This document shows positions 21,440-33,150 of a DNA stretch of 64,000 bases, piece by piece. The position numbers were made by a program, and so were the translations under genes. The stretch's first letter is position 1. Each line of letters starts with the position of its first letter. The DNA comes from Gnetum montanum (taxonomy: Eukaryota > Streptophyta > Gnetopsida > Gnetales > Gnetaceae), in NCBI GenBank assembly GCA_015680685.1, contig MNCI01014507.1, forward strand, positions 190,060-254,059. The letters are read 5' to 3'. The notes under the pieces were generated by a model. It had not been told where the DNA came from. It worked only from the letters and a program-made list of their open reading frames with translations, and ran no database searches.

Positions 21440-24400
21440 TTTGAAAGATTGAGCATGGTTGTTCATCTGATGAGGTGTTGATTGCATTGGCTTATGTGGG
21501 TTCATGGAAAGGTCTTACTTGTTTTATCTTGATTAGCTATTTCTTGTGTGGTCTCTCAGGTTTGTAGATTAACATGGGCCTAGAAGGAAACATTTCATGA
21601 ATGAGATAAGGCCCTTCCCATAATGTTTGGAACTTAGTTTGTTAAGGTACATATGTGGGGTTCTAGTAGAGAACCTTGTTTCCAGGTTGAAATTTCACAT
21701 TTCTTATCCTAAGGTCATGGAATTGTTTATTAAATACTTTGTGCACTTCGTTCAAGGATAGGGCCACCAATCAATTCTCATCTAGCACATTAAGGTTGAT
21801 CAATCTCTCTTTTTGTGCTAGGATCAAGTCAAGTTTAAGATCATAAGCCATTGAAAGTATACAAAGCTCGAATTAAATTACTAGAGTTGGTAATTTTCCA
21901 TACACTAGCTCATAAAAAGAGTAGCCTATAAGAAGTTTTCATGTTGAGTGGTATGCGTAGAAGGCATCATTAAGTTTTGTGCTCCAGTCTCTCCTATATT
22001 TGCTAATTTTTTTGTTAATATTTTCATGATTGCCCTATTGGTAACCTTTATTTGACCATTGGTGTAGGGGTGGTTGGATGTTGTTAATTTATGCTCAACC
22101 CCCAAGTGTTGCATGAGTTTGTAAAAGGTAGTACTTGCAAAATGAGTACCATTGTTAGAAATCAGTGCACATGGTACTCTAAACCTATTTACAAAATTTT
22201 ATTGTACAAACTATGCAGTAGTGAATGATGTATAGTTGGTGATGGCTATTACTTCTACCCATTTCATACAATAGTCAATAGCAAATATTATGTATGCCTT
22301 TTCATTTGACATGGATGTGATGGGATCCATGAGGTTTATTCCTCAAATGTTGAAGGCTTCGAGTGGTTGGATCCACTTCTAAGGTCCCTCCATGCAAGCG
22401 ATCATCCCATCATCTTGTTGACAATGTTCACAAGAGCAAACAAATTAGTGGGCATTCCTAAAGATTGTCGACCAATAGTACCCTACCATTATGATTTTAA
22501 TGGCTATGTATCTTTCTACATAGTGGCCTCGAAAAGGACCCTCATTAGCATCTTAGAGAATACATAGTTGGTTAGCATCAGGAATAGACCAACGAGCTAG
22601 GCTATTGATGCACATCTTGTAAAGGTATTTATTAATATCCATGAAACATTTGGCCTGATGAAGAAACTATTGTTTCTTTTAGTGATCTAACTCTTGTGGC
22701 ATCTCTTGAGTAAGAAGATAAGTGAGAATGACATCATATCATTTTTGTTCGGTAGGCACTTATTAATTTATTGCACTAGCAAAGAGAAAATCATCAGTAA
22801 ATTAATCAGAGAGTGGACTCTCATCCTTTTTGTTATCCCATCATAACTAAGATAAGTGAGCAATGACCACATTCTCAATCATCTTTTGATCTACCATTAT
22901 GAGATTGAACTCCTGTAAGATCATCAACCTTTATATGACATAGGGGCTTACCATTGGTTCATTCTTTAGGAAGTAAATGGGATTGTGGTTAGTGTGCATA
23001 AATAGCTTATATCCAAGCACATAGTGCCTTAACTTCTCCAAAGCATACACCACAACCATTAGCTCTTTCTCCATCATGGTGTAATTGAGTTGTGCACCCA
23101 CAATGCTTCAACTTGCATAGCGGATGTAATGTGGATGTTTCTAATCATCCAACTATGTAAGCATAGCTCCTAAGGCATAGTTTGATGCATCTATCATGGT
23201 GTGAAATGGAGGAGACCAATTAGGTGCTCATATAATTGGAGTTTTTACAAGCTTCTTCTTAAGTTGTTGGAATGCCTTTTCACATTTCTTTGCCCATATG
23301 AATAAAGCATCTTTCTTTGTGAGCTCGACCAACAATTTTAGGATCTTAGAGAAATTCTCTATGAATTGCCAGTAGTAGCTAGTGTGTTTAAGGAATGATT
23401 GAACATATTTAATAGTTTCCTATTGGTGAGTTATTCCTTGGATAATCCAAATCTATTCAGGGTCCACCTCAATCTTTGCTTGAGAAATTTTGTGCCCTAA
23501 CACAATGCCCTCTTGGCTCATGAGATGACTCTTTTGCTAATTAAGTTGAAGATTAGTCTCCACACTTCTTTTAAGCACTTACTCAAGGTGGTCTAGGATT
23601 TGCTTGAATGTAGCATCATCCATGAAGACTTCCACCCCACTACTAATTTGCTACTAAAAAAAATACTTAGGACGAGGTGCTAGAAAGTTGTAAGGGCATT
23701 TTATAAACCAAAGGGCATCTTCTGATATGCAAAAGTCCACTAGAGACTTGTGAATGTTGTTTTGGCCTAATCCTTATATGTGATTTGAATTTGGTTATAG
23801 CGACTATAACCATCTAGAAAGCTATAATAGTAATACCTGGAAATAGTGTCCAACATCTATTCCACCAATGGCAATGGAAAATGATCTTTGAATACCGCCA
23901 TGTTCAATAGCTTGAAATTAGTATAGACCTACCATTTGCCATCTTTCTTTGGAAAAATTACAAGTGGGCTAATCCACTTGGTATTTGCAATTGGATAGAT
24001 GAACCCCACATTGAGGAGTTGTTCAATTTTCTCTTTGACAATCTATTTTAATTTGGGATTCAACGACCACTGTGGTTGCCTCTTTTGCTTCATGGCTAGA
24101 TTGGTATAGATGCAATGCTAGCTTATCCTAAGATCAATCCCTGTGAGTTTAGGATATGACCAAGTAAAAGCTATTGGTCATTTTTTGACCATCTTCAATA
24201 ACATCCTTTTCTACTTAGGAGCAAGGTTGGCATTGATTATCACTAGCTTGCAATTTTACAGAAATGCATATTTTATGCCGATAGGTAGAGTTTTTAAGTC
24301 TAAGGGCTCATGTTTAAAACTGTCAAGGATTTCCAACTCTTTCCAATTGGTATCACTAGATTCATCATCCAAAAGTTGGTGATGAACTTGCTCTAGTTTA

Positions 24401-25060
24401 TCCATGTCTTTAACATAGGCACAAGTGAAGCTCTTAGTAGGTTCCATGCAAAGTGTGTTACTCTCAAAATTAGTTGTTAGTGACTAGGTGTCCTCCTATT
24501 TTAGGGCTATTATGTATAAGTACTTTTGGATTTCAGATTCATCTGCATACTATTTGCATGCTTTGATTAATGTGCTTTTAATAGACTAGAGTTTTCGCAC
24601 ACAGTTGCACCTTGTGTCGTTGTATGTGATGCATGGAACTTCTTGTTGATCTTTCCAAATGCATTTTCCTTGAAAATCTCTAGGGAAAGATTCTAAAGCC
24701 AATTTGTGCATCAATAGTGCTCAGCCAAGCCCTTTCCATAATGATTGGAAAGTCCTACTTGCAATTGTTAACTTTGATCACCATGAAATTGGTAGGATAT
24801 TACCACCCATAAACATTGGTCACAATGTGCTCCACTAGTCCCAAAGTAATAACAATGGACTAATATGCCAATTCTAAATGGATGTTGCTCTTTTAGAGGG
24901 TAGGCAAGTTTTAGGCATTGTACATTTTGTCGAAAATCAAATTAACTTTAGAACCTAAGTTAAGAAAAGCCTTGCATGGCTTATTCTCATTAATCTGTAA
25001 GTAGATGAGAGAACTTCTAGGATTAGCTCTTTTTCTAGCAAGGTTACTAGCCTTGATCTA
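21440..25060 (-). pseudogene. Element E pol: protease, RT, RNase H, integrase (Ty3 order), decayed
   Basis: Domains from high to low coordinates. Retropepsin (24990-24760) reads GSKVNLIFDKMYN and VITLGLVEHIVTNVYGW. Reverse transcriptase (24110-23430) reads SFLDGYSRYNQIQI and a catalytic FMDD box in VFMDDATFKQILDHL (about 23640-23590). Ty3-type RNase H (23240-22790) reads MIDASNYALGAML and MMEKELMVVVYALEKLRHYV. Integrase (22720-21640) reads QHLGVEHKLTTSNHPYTNGQ and, C-terminally, TKFQTLWEGPYLIHEMFPSR. RNase H preceding integrase gives the Ty3 order. The domain set is complete, but in-frame stops occur throughout, so no active polyprotein is expected. Confidence 0.85.
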
Positions 25061-25289
25061 GTCAGATATAATGTGGGTTAACATGATAGTGTGTATTTTA
25101 GAAGGTGTTTGGTTTCAAGGGATCTCAAAAGCAATGGATGTAGAGGATAAAAGAGACATAGGGTGGATAGCTGCATAAGTTGGTAAGGGCTTTGTAGGAT
25201 ATTGGTTTGAAAGATTGGTCTTTTATAGGATTTTGGTTTCAAACCACTTGGTTGGGAAGCCAACTATAAGTTAATGGCTTTGGTAGCAT

Positions 25290-27515
25290 TATGTTGCTAT
25301 GGTTCTACAAGATTTCTGGTGGTAATTAGGTTGAGGGTAAAGGAGCATGTTTTGAAGGATGAGAAGTATGATAGAAACATGGGGTTTCCCATCCAATAGA
25401 TGAAGAATGGATTTTGTAGTACTTTGGAGGATAGTAGTAATGTTGAAAAGAAGCATAACTAGAAGAGTCATGCGAAGACATTGGTTGCTCAACATAGTAC
25501 CCATATGGATTTGGCTATCTATAAGGGTACTGTTTCCTTGGTGGTGGCATCCCCCATGATTGTGGATGTTGCCATTACTGATATTGCTCATATGACTGTA
25601 GTGGAGCTCCACTTGGATACTAAGCCTATTGTTGTTGGTGGAATTGCTTTAGGTTACCCTAAGGATAAGGCAACCTTATGGGTGCTTACCTTTGTGCTAG
25701 TTTAGGATTTAGAGCATACACCCTAGATTCTTATAACTGTGACATAACAAAGTAGCATCCCTTGGGTTGTTCATATTAGTAGATATCACATCCACCAGCA
25801 TCATCTAATTTTCACTCTGCAACCTCTTCTACTATTGTAGCCTTGCCCTTACCTATTTGGTAGGCACGTTTAGTTTCTTTTCTTCATGTGTGATCATGAT
25901 TACTATATGCTTCTGTGGATTCTTCTATAATTTTTAGAAAAGTTTAAAATTTTTCATCTAAATATTTTCACATATCATCAAACTTAGCCAAAATTTTAAA
26001 CACATATTTTTGAGTTAGCAAGATTTTTTGTTGCACCACCTCATCAAGTGGTGCTTCCTCATTGTCATAGAGTCGACCCTTCCTTTTTTCTAATGGAAGG
26101 ATCCTAGTTATACTCCTTAGCACTTTTCTATTTTCTCAACTCACCTTCTTCTTTTGCAACTTGCTTAATTAGCCTTTGAATCTAATGGACTCTTAGTTCT
26201 GATAGTCTCCCTTGGGTGTAAATCCTAAGAGTTCTCCTTCTTTTAGATTGGAGTCCATCTATGATATGGCGAAGTTGCTCCCATTGAAAATAACCATGCT
26301 AGGACATCTATGAAAAAGGAAATAATACCTACCCATGGCTCATTTAAGGGTTTATGTGTTTCTTATCATTAACCTTGGATTTTCTTTCTCAAATTAGATA
26401 CTTTGGAGTACATATGATATTTTTCATTAAACAACTCAAGTAGCATACTCCATCTACGAATTGATTTTGGATCCAAGGAGTAGTACCAAATTTTTGCTTC
26501 TTTTATGAGTATCTTGGGAAACAACTTAAGTTTTTACCAATCATTTTCTATGTTTTTCAAGGAATAGGCATCATGAAAGGCCTAAATATTGGTTTGTGGA
26601 TCTGAGTTATATCTCCCCTCAAATCTGGGGATATTGTTCATATCCAATTGCTTGATTTTGCTATCTTTTACATGCTTTGGTTTGGATCCTGACTACCTCT
26701 GTGATGTTTAACATGCTTCAAGTTGCCAGCAAGGGATCATCATTGACATGATTTTAATGATACCTATGATGTTCCCTGCTACCCCTTTGATCATGATGGG
26801 GCCTATGACCATTGTCCCACCATTCACCTCCATCACTGTTTCATCCCTTATAGTTTCAATCACATTCAGAGGAGGAAGAAGAAGATGTAGATGAAGAGGG
26901 TGAGGAGGGATGAGGATTGCCACCACCACGGTGTTTTCCAGCTTCTCTTTGCTTATCATGACCATGATCATCTAGTTTTTTATCATCATGATGCATGTCC
27001 AAGTCCCTGCTTTGACTCCCACTTTTTCCTAAACCTAGATTTTTGATACTGTAATGTAGATTTAGGTTTAATTTCCCATCATCAATGTCAAGGGGTAGAG
27101 AATGTTCATGTTGAGAACCCCTAGAGGGAGGATCCTCATTATTGTTTTGGTTCAGCAGGAACAAAGGATTGGTGAATGTTTTCCCCTTTGTAGCTCCATG
27201 GCACTTCTCCTAGTGTTGATCACGTGTACATTGTGTTTCTGTGGGATGGTAGTCTCAATAGTCATGTTTACACATAACATATTCATCATGGAGGTCCTAG
27301 ATGACCAACCTCTTAAGAGTTTGGAGTAGCATCCAAGGAACAAATCATTTGGGAGCCAATACAATGTTACCCTTCATTTCTCTCCACTGTAGCTACTCAT
27401 CCTAATGTAGGATGAAGGTGAAATTAGGTACAAACTCACATGGATGAGTGTACACCACATTGAATTTTTGGTGCATTAACAGTTTTGAATCATCATGCCT
27501 ATGAGAAGAAGACAT
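25290..27515 (-). pseudogene. Element E gag, decayed
   Basis: The gag starts at the ATG complementary to 27513-27515 (MSSSHRHDDSKLLMHQ). It continues FNVVYTHPCEFVPNFTFILH, the conserved gag start also seen in H and F. A Ser/His/Asp-rich low-complexity segment lies at 26856-27164. The central capsid region around 26250-26620 aligns with that of C. The C-terminal part (25289-25700) is rich in His, Asn, Tyr and Pro codons, like the gag tail of H. Stops break the frame repeatedly. Confidence 0.75.
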
Positions 27516-27656
27516 TCAGGATTAGAGAAAAATTTAGTGTGCTTAAATTATAATTGTAAATATTAAATTTTCAAATGATTATGACCTTAGGGTTCATTTC
27601 AACAATCTTAAATAATATTCATTGAGTCCTAGATAGTGCACATATCAAACTAAAAG

Positions 27657-27675
27657 TCCTTAGCAATGGCACCAA
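27657..27675 (-). other. Element E primer-binding site
   Basis: The minus strand reads TTGGTGCCATTGCTAAGGA, adjacent to the 5' LTR. It is of the tRNA-Asp type with C-to-T/G-to-A changes. Confidence 0.8.
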
Positions 27676-28576
27676 TGATGAGTAGTAAGTAAACCCTACT
27701 TCCAACCATACGAATCACTAAGCATTGATGTGTGATTGGGTTGAATTCTACGGACTTATAACCTTCTAAGTACACTAGTCTCTAGGAAGTGAAACTAACT
27801 ATTGCAATCATTGTCTTCCTAATTACACTTGTGTAATGCAAAGGTATGATTAAGTGCAACTAAGTTATATGATTTTTATCATTTTTATGTTTTATGTTTT
27901 AAGTTGCCTAAGGATAAAGAATATTAAATAAAATAAAATAATTATATTAATAATTTAATATATTTGGTTACACCTAACTAATCTTAACATAAACATCCAT
28001 TCCCACTTACCATACAGATCCTAAACATGTTTAACACTACTGGGTTACCAAATGCTAAGTATTATTTGGATTACCAAGCACCAAGCCTATGCTTGAAGTG
28101 GTTTTACTTATGTGCTTAATTAATTTCTATTTAATATAGCCTAATTTAGCTTAATTACTTAAAGAATTAAAGGAAATTGCATAAGACATTAAATGCATAA
28201 ATAACCAATTAATCTATTTTAAAGTGTTGCAAGGTTTATTAAAAATCTCATCTTTATTGCTACACACACTACCATGCTCAGGTACAATAGTGCTTGAATA
28301 AATATCTATACGCCCTTTGACTCCTACTATAGGCACTTAGAAAAATATTCTAACTTTCAAATGACAAAACTACAAGAGCTCCGCTACAACTATGAAAAAC
28401 GATGTCATAAACATAGTGGGTGAGCATGTATTTATAGGCAAAAATAGACATTGTGTTAATAAGGCCACATTAATGCATAAAATCCTGCATCAATGCAACT
28501 ACATCAACAGGGTTGTGTTGATAGGTCTACATCAATGAGGCCTTGTTGATGGGACCCAAGAAAACATGACTCATCA
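27676..28576 (-). mobile_element. Element E 5' LTR (901 bp)
   Basis: Minus-strand LTR from 28576 (TGATGAGTCATGTT) to 27676 (...CTACTCATCA), the same length as its partner at 17094-17994. U3 repeats lie at 28455-28556, the TATA complement TATTTATAG at 28429-28437 and the poly(A) complement TCTTTATTG near 28250. The 15-mer GCATGTATTTATAGG around the TATA box also occurs exactly in the internal promoter of D (30462-30476). Confidence 0.9.
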
Positions 28577-30120
28577 ATCTCTCTAATTTTAGCTCTTGCT
28601 GATGCTTTTACATTTTCCATGCCAAGAACATCAAGGAAAAATTATACAAGATCATTTAGAACTTTCCCAATTTAATTTTCCACCATCTCTACTATTATCT
28701 ACTAGCCCTTATGCAACATGGCTAGGACTATTGCTTCCTCACCTTCTTCTAGCATCACAAAGAAAGCTACTACTTTTCTAGAGATTTTAGAAATGCTTGT
28801 CCTAAGATGGACATAGTGGCTTGTTTAGCATTTGGATTAGAGTGAATAGGAGCCTAGTTTTCTTATGAGGAGAATAATAGAATCATCTCATCATCAGGCA
28901 AATAGAGGATCCTTGGGATCTTATTTAAATGTCTCATGGATCATCTATAAACCAAACATTTCCACCATCTCTAAAGGCTTGTTGTTATAGCTATTATTCT
29001 CTAAGTTTTCTTAGATGTTTTATAGCTACCAACATGTTAGGTATCATCTTTGGTAATGTAGGTGGTGGTGGTTATTGTTGTTCCTCCTCTTGAAGCTTAG
29101 TAGGTGCCTTATCTCTTATCATCTCTTACCATGATGTGGCAAAAGCTTTGGAATCACATCATTAGAGTAGCAGGCTATTCCTCTCATTTTACAAAGTTTT
29201 ATAATAAGGAATGGAGAGGGAAGTGTATCTCTATCCTTCTCATTTTCCTTAAAATGTTTTTCTATTTCAAGAAAGATGAGTTGGGGTAGGTTAACTTGGA
29301 AATTTTCGCTTAGAGCTATGCATTCCTTAGTAAAGAAGGTAATTATTTTGCTTGTCCTTACTATTGGATTAAGGTGATAGGCCATGATCTTAAAGTAGGC
29401 TCACTTCACCTTGGTTAAGGTATCGTACTCCTTACGGTCTACTCTATAGCACCACTGGATCTACCTAAGTAGAGATCTCTACTAGCTTCATTTCAATGTT
29501 GGGTAATTTGAGGGCTTCTATTATTACTTCTACCAAATAAAAGATGATGATGTGTTTGATCTTAATAGTTGCATCCCCTTGTCAGTTGTTCCAAAAGAGA
29601 TAGGTTTTCCCCATGTACCATTCTCCACTAGTGAAAAGAATTGATCATAGTGAAGATCCTTGTAGTTGCATTTTGACTTCTTGTAATTCAAACTCTAGGA
29701 AAGATTCAAAATTTAGTTCCTAAAGGATGAAACTATGAATTTCTTTGCTAGAAACCTTTTCTAGGCATTCCTATGTGAGAATGAGCTTCAAATTGGGTTG
29801 CAGTCTTACAACTTCATCCTACTTGGATTACCCTATTTCTGTTGTGGGTATTTGGTGTACAGATTTCACCTTAGGCTCCTTGCACAAGGGCCTTATACCA
29901 TGGGTGGCCTCAATTGCTTGCTCTTGGGGTTTTTATTGTTGTAGTTGTTTTTGTTGTCCCTTTCCACCACATGGTAATTTCTCTGTAGGCTATGATGGCC
30001 CTCCTACCTGCAGTCCTTTTTTGGATGCCATCTATGATCACAAACATAACCTAAGATTATTCTTTTTGGATATAAGCTTGTTTTATCTTGATACTTTTCT
30101 TAGGTTGATTGGGTTAGGCT
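28577..30120 (-). pseudogene. Element D 3' accessory ORF, N-terminal part (putative plant transposon-protein domain)
   Basis: This is the continuation of the D frame beyond the insertion of E; the reading runs from ASARAKIRE here into NASQDEEVLE at 17093. Readable parts are TIKIKHIIIFYLVEVIIEAL followed by KLPN near 29560, and an 88-codon open stretch at 29385-29119, including MAYHLNPIVRTSKIITFFTK and PSPFLIIKLCKMRGIACYSN. The pattern (a hydrophobic helix, a Pro after His-Leu, then FP/SPFLI..LC...GI) recalls the domain annotated as putative plant transposon protein in Athila-like elements. That family match is from memory and only moderately sure. Confidence 0.55.
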
Positions 30121-30461
30121 TATTAGTTGAAGTTGAAATTTTATTCATAAGTCCTTATTTAGTGATTGTAAGCATTTGATATTATTTTGTTCATGCTTTA
30201 ATAAAGGTTGATTGTTAATATTAACTCTTATGATTATTAATTTAATATATTATCCATGGGGTGTTAGAAAAAGTTTCCATGAAAAGTAGTGTTTGATACC
30301 TCCATGACATAAAGCATACCTTGGGTAGCTTAAGGACCAAATAATGTGTGAAAATGGATAATTGGTTTTCATGTTATGGCTCTTAGAAGGCTTTGGCCTT
30401 TGAAAAATTGCAAAAACTCCTCTTCCATTTGGAAGAAAATGTAAAAAATGAGCTAAGAATT

Positions 30462-30562
30462 GCATGTATTTATAGGAGTTTATGTTGCATTGATGGTGAT
30501 GCATCAACAAGGCTATGTTGACTTGTCTAGCAACATCAATGGGGCTACATTGATGTAGCTAT
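30462..30562 (-). promoter_or_regulatory. Internal LTR-like promoter of element D
   Basis: The minus-strand TATA box CTATAAATA is complementary to 30468-30475, inside a 15-base identity (GCATGTATTTATAGG on the plus strand) with the LTR of E. Behind it are repeats such as GTTGACTTG and CATCAATGGGGC (30487-30562), like those in the E LTR U3. The downstream part (30380-30440) aligns with the internal module of E (19770-19830). It lies between pol end (31991) and the 3' ORF. Confidence 0.6.
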
Positions 30563-31980
30563 TTTGAAACTTCATATACTTGAATGGGTTTGTAGCTGAA
30601 ACAAGAATGAAATGAAAGCCAAAAAGTCAGGAAAACATGACAAAAATAAATTATGATCATAGTTTTAAAAAATTAAAGCATTATAATCATGCAAAATGAG
30701 TAATTTAGAAGATATTTGTTATGCCAAACTAAAGAAAAACTAGATGATGTAAGCTATCAAAATTATTAAGATCAAAACTAAACCCATGATTATGGGGTTT
30801 ATCCTAAAGAAAACTAAGAGATATGCAAATAGGTCCTCCCCAAAGTAGGCTTATGCCTAATATATCCCTACATAACCTCATGACAAGGAGTCCATAGGCA
30901 TCCTAGATGATGACTAGATATTCAAGTTAAACACCTTACCCATATGAGGAACCATCTTAGGATTATAAAAAATATAAACCAAAACTATCAATTGACTATG
31001 GTATGAGATAGTGAGGTGAAAAAAAATGAAGTGAGAGAATGGTAGAAAGAAAATTTCAGAAGAATAATTGGCATCAAGGTTACATGGGGTCCTTAGTGAA
31101 ATTCCTAATTAAGATGATCTGATACTAGTCCATTTCAAGTCTAGACCAAGTCCAATCTAATGATAGTGATCTTGCATTAATATTCTTTCTTACCTACCAT
31201 CATGAATTAATGATAATTACCGAGGACAATCATCACTTTAAGGAGAAAAGCTATCATAAGAAGGAAGTAGTTAGGAAGAAGTTCAAACCTTAGTTAGATG
31301 GATGGCTTCAAGCATGAATAACATGTCTTTCCAACTTCATAACTAGTGCTTATAGCCCAAGAGATCTTTAGAGAGGTGTGTTTTGAATTCTTGTTTTTTT
31401 AATTTTATTAGAAACCAAAATGAATAAATACATACTTCCTTTTATGGTTGATAGTAAGAGTGGTGATATACCCATGAGAAACTGTAAAACTTAAGAAGGC
31501 AATTGAGAAGATAACATAACAAATCCCCTTGAGGTCACACCCTTTTGCATTCCCACTTGGTTCTCTTTTAGTTCATTAGTTAATAAAATTATATGTTACT
31601 TTTAGTTTTGATGTGAAAGAACCTTCATGCTTCCATGATGTAGAGCTCAACATGAGATAGATGAAATGATGGATGTTATGAATATAATACCTAATACCAT
31701 TAGAAAACTGATAGACTATTAGTAGAAAGCTTAATATAAAGATAAGGTTGGCCTATGTATTAAGTAATTATCTTGAAGCTACATTTAACAATTTCCAAAG
31801 TTCATAGTGGTCATGGAACAAAATTGGATATTTCAATTAAGACCAAATGAAAATAGCAAGAAAATGTATAAAATAAAAATATATAAAATAATTGAAAAAA
31901 TAGAAATAAAATTGAAAACATATCAAGAATGTTGCAAAACAAAAAATTAAAAAAAAGCCCTTTCATCCTCTTGAAGATGT
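30563..31980. other. Element D spacer between pol and internal promoter
   Basis: Non-coding, AT-rich sequence co-linear with 19946-21400 of E (short shared tracts such as the T-rich run next to the polypurine motif). No coding potential seen. Confidence 0.5.
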
Positions 31981-31990
31981 TATGATAGAT

Positions 31991-32016
31991 GGATATCTCC
32001 CCCATGATTAAGTTGG
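31991..32016 (-). other. Element D internal polypurine motif
   Basis: The minus strand reads CCAACTTAATCATGGGGGAG, followed by ATATCC. It is the counterpart of the motif in H and E at the end of pol. Confidence 0.6.
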
Positions 32017-32039
32017 AAGGATGAGATTTCAAAAATGGA

Positions 32040-32455
32040 TCATACTTGTTCTTAATTCAAGATGTTACAATTGTAGTTAGATACTTGAAAGTCTATGAAG
32101 GATTTGAGTTGCTGAATGTTGACGACAATGTTCTTTTGAGGGCTTATTAGGTGGTAAGATAACATATCCCCAGAAGAAAATTTCCTTCCCATAATGTTTC
32201 AAACTTAGTTCATTACAACACATGTATGGATTCGAATAGAGAACCTTGTCTCCTAGATTGAATGCAATGTTTCTTACCTATACATCATGACATTTTTATT
32301 GTATGCTTTGTTCACTTCATTCGTCATGAAGATTACTCTTCAATTTTTATTTGGCACATTAAGTGTCATGAGTCATTTCTTTTATGCCAAGTTGATGTTC
32401 AAGTCAGGCTTACATGTAGTTGTGAGTGTACAGAGTTTGTGAGTGTATAGAGTTT
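32040..32455 (-). pseudogene. Element D pol, 3' end of integrase only
   Basis: DNA-level alignment with the integrase C-terminal region of E (21590-21870): shared plus-strand text includes TTCCCATAATGTTT and AGAGAACCTTGT. The element is cut off at about 32455, where LTR sequence of element F begins. No other part of D pol is in the window. Confidence 0.65.
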
Positions 32456-33007
32456 GTTTTGATATCACATCTATGATATCATAGCATCTATATCACATCT
32501 ACTATAATGCACTTTACTTTCTAGCATTTAGCACTTTAATATTTTATTTTATAACAGTGTGAGTACAACCACTTCGAGCATAATATATTAATGTTTAGTA
32601 ATCTTAGTAGTGGATACTTGGTACATCTAGCAGTAGAGGCTTGGTAACCCAACAACGTTAATGTAGGTTCAAGATAGATACAAAAATTCATTACGAATGC
32701 TCTACTCTTAGGATAGCTTAAATTACTCTTAACTCCATAGTTGGTTAGAAATTAATATTTTAATTACTTTATTATTTTAATATTTTAATAATAAAAATAA
32801 TAAAAAATATAAACATCTCATGCCTCAATCGCACTTAACCATATCAATTAGGCTAACAAAAGTGATGATTGGAAAGACAATGACCAACAACACGACACTT
32901 AATTACTTAGGATACTATTAGCCTAAACTTCCATAAAATTTGACCAAACAATGCGTACACACTTGTAATTTGTATGGTTGGGCATAGGGAACACTTGCTG
33001 CTTATCA
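32456..33007 (+). mobile_element. Element F 5' LTR, 5'-truncated
   Basis: It begins within U3 with GATATC motifs (TTTGATATCACATCTATGAT) and carries recognisable LTR landmarks shared with H: GAGTACAACCACTTCGAGCA, GCTTGGTAACCCA and the terminal GGTTGGGCATAGGG. It ends at GCTTATCA (33007), directly followed by the primer site. No TATA box remains, and a deletion is likely around it. Start of LTR is lost at the junction with D. Confidence 0.7.
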
Positions 33008-33026
33008 TTGGCATCGTTGTTGGGGA
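33008..33026 (+). other. Element F primer-binding site
   Basis: TTGGCATCGTTGTTGGGGA matches the tRNA-Asp-type site with four differences, all transitions. Confidence 0.75.
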
Positions 33027-33150
33027 ATTGTTATGCACTAAGTATTCTAGATAATTAAACCATACAAATATTGTTGTAGAAACATAACAAACCACCATTA
33101 GAAAAATAATAATATTTTATTCAAGGAACACTACAAGAACAAACTAAAAG

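Larger units (their letters stand above)
17094..28576 (-). mobile_element. Element E, complete Ty3-type (Tat/Athila-like) LTR retrotransposon, nested in D
   Basis: This is an 11,483-bp minus-strand element with two LTRs of exactly 901 bp each (27676-28576 as 5' LTR, 17094-17994 as 3' LTR), a tRNA-Asp-type primer site and a polypurine tract. It also has gag, protease, reverse transcriptase, RNase H, integrase, an internal polypurine motif, an internal LTR-like promoter and a 3' ORF. LTR ends are TGATGAGTCA...CTCATCA. The two LTRs differ at many sites, largely transitions, and all ORFs carry stops, so the copy is old and inactive. It splits the 3' ORF of D with a near-perfect 5-bp target duplication. 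The Tat/Athila placement rests on the primer type and the extra 3' ORF. Confidence 0.85.

Noticed and set aside
26708-27164. Overlapping Ser/His-rich minus-strand frames as separate genes
   Set aside because: They are adjacent frameshifted pieces of one decayed gag (element E).
29745-30179. 144-codon plus-strand hydrophobic frame as a membrane protein gene
   Set aside because: It lies antisense within the 5' region of D's 3' ORF; the minus-strand alignment to E explains the sequence, and the frame has no family similarity.
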